In this document: positions 63,961 through 64,000 of the stretch, in pieces
Numbering within the stretch: position 1 is the first letter of the stretch
Layout of the letters: each line of letters begins with the position of its first letter
NCBI GenBank assembly: GCA_027624955.1
Contig: JAQBTG010000002.1
Span: 88,694-152,693, forward strand
Direction: 5' to 3'
Length of the DNA stretch: 64,000 nt
DNA from: Pseudomonadota bacterium
GTDB taxonomy: Bacteria; Pseudomonadota; Alphaproteobacteria; UBA828
Program-made: the position numbers and the translations under genes
Notes under the pieces: model-generated
What the model saw: the letters and a program-made list of their open reading frames with translations, nothing else
Told to the model about the DNA's origin: nothing
Databases searched by the model: none

Positions 63961-64000
63961 AGCTGGTCGCTACGAAACACTGCGGCTCTTAGCGCCAATC

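Overview
This is a GC-rich, gene-dense chromosomal stretch that looks alphaproteobacterial, probably from a free-living, Rhodospirillales-like heterotroph. The support is the long form of PurC, an alphaproteobacterial SerC next to SerA, a Usg-family protein, groESL behind a CIRCE operator, a TAXI-type TRAP transporter, and a two-module chemoreceptor of a kind seen in Rhodospirillales. I saw no rRNA, tRNA, CRISPR array, insertion sequence or prophage. The assignment to a lineage is inference.

Layout. 1-10.6 kb: the end of a histidine kinase, purC, a formate-dehydrogenase-like molybdoenzyme divergent from a TAXI-TRAP uptake system, then serC-serA and an S24-type repressor flanked by operator-like palindromes. 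10.9-16.7 kb: single enzymes (luciferase-like flavoprotein, phytanoyl-CoA-dioxygenase-like protein, an oxygen-binding di-iron metallo-beta-lactamase-fold protein, a PhnD-like binding protein without signal peptide, an SDR, a GNAT enzyme, a GST). 16.8-22.2 kb: two overlapping glycosyltransferase genes converging on a tandem pair of PaaK/CapK-like adenylating enzymes, the most unusual gene set here. 22.3-34.2 kb: aminotransferase, flavoprotein, MetE-like, FAD monooxygenase and 2OG-oxygenase genes on one strand, then a MarR/Spy-like divergent pair, an amidase, PhzF, an orphan sugar-ABC permease and a cupin protein. 34.3-42.6 kb: usg, an FAD-linked D-2-hydroxyacid dehydrogenase, groEL-groES, a membrane adenylate cyclase, a deaminase, a rhodanese, a PilZ-like protein and a cyclopropane-synthase-like methyltransferase. 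42.9-54.8 kb: a secreted phosphodiesterase, an aminotransferase with a second broken 3' copy on the other side of a cytochrome b gene, assorted oxidoreductases and a sulfite dehydrogenase pair (sorAB-like). 54.9-64 kb: a DMT exporter, a chemoreceptor gene broken by a frameshift, a Rieske oxygenase followed by a NicX-like ring-cleavage dioxygenase, and secreted TPR/Sel1 proteins.

How the genes fit together. Most of the window is accessory catabolism: flavin monooxygenases, non-haem iron oxygenases, amidase, aminotransferases and uptake or efflux systems, with housekeeping genes (purC, serCA, groESL) between them. Several loci carry small-scale scars: a 299-bp copy of an aminotransferase 3' end, a 99-bp in-frame tandem duplication at the PilZ/cfa convergence, 13-bp and 14-bp tandem duplications at gene ends or starts, a truncated class III cyclase, a probable GNAT remnant and two frameshifted genes. 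No transposase was seen near any of them, which fits local slippage and homologous recombination rather than insertion-sequence activity.
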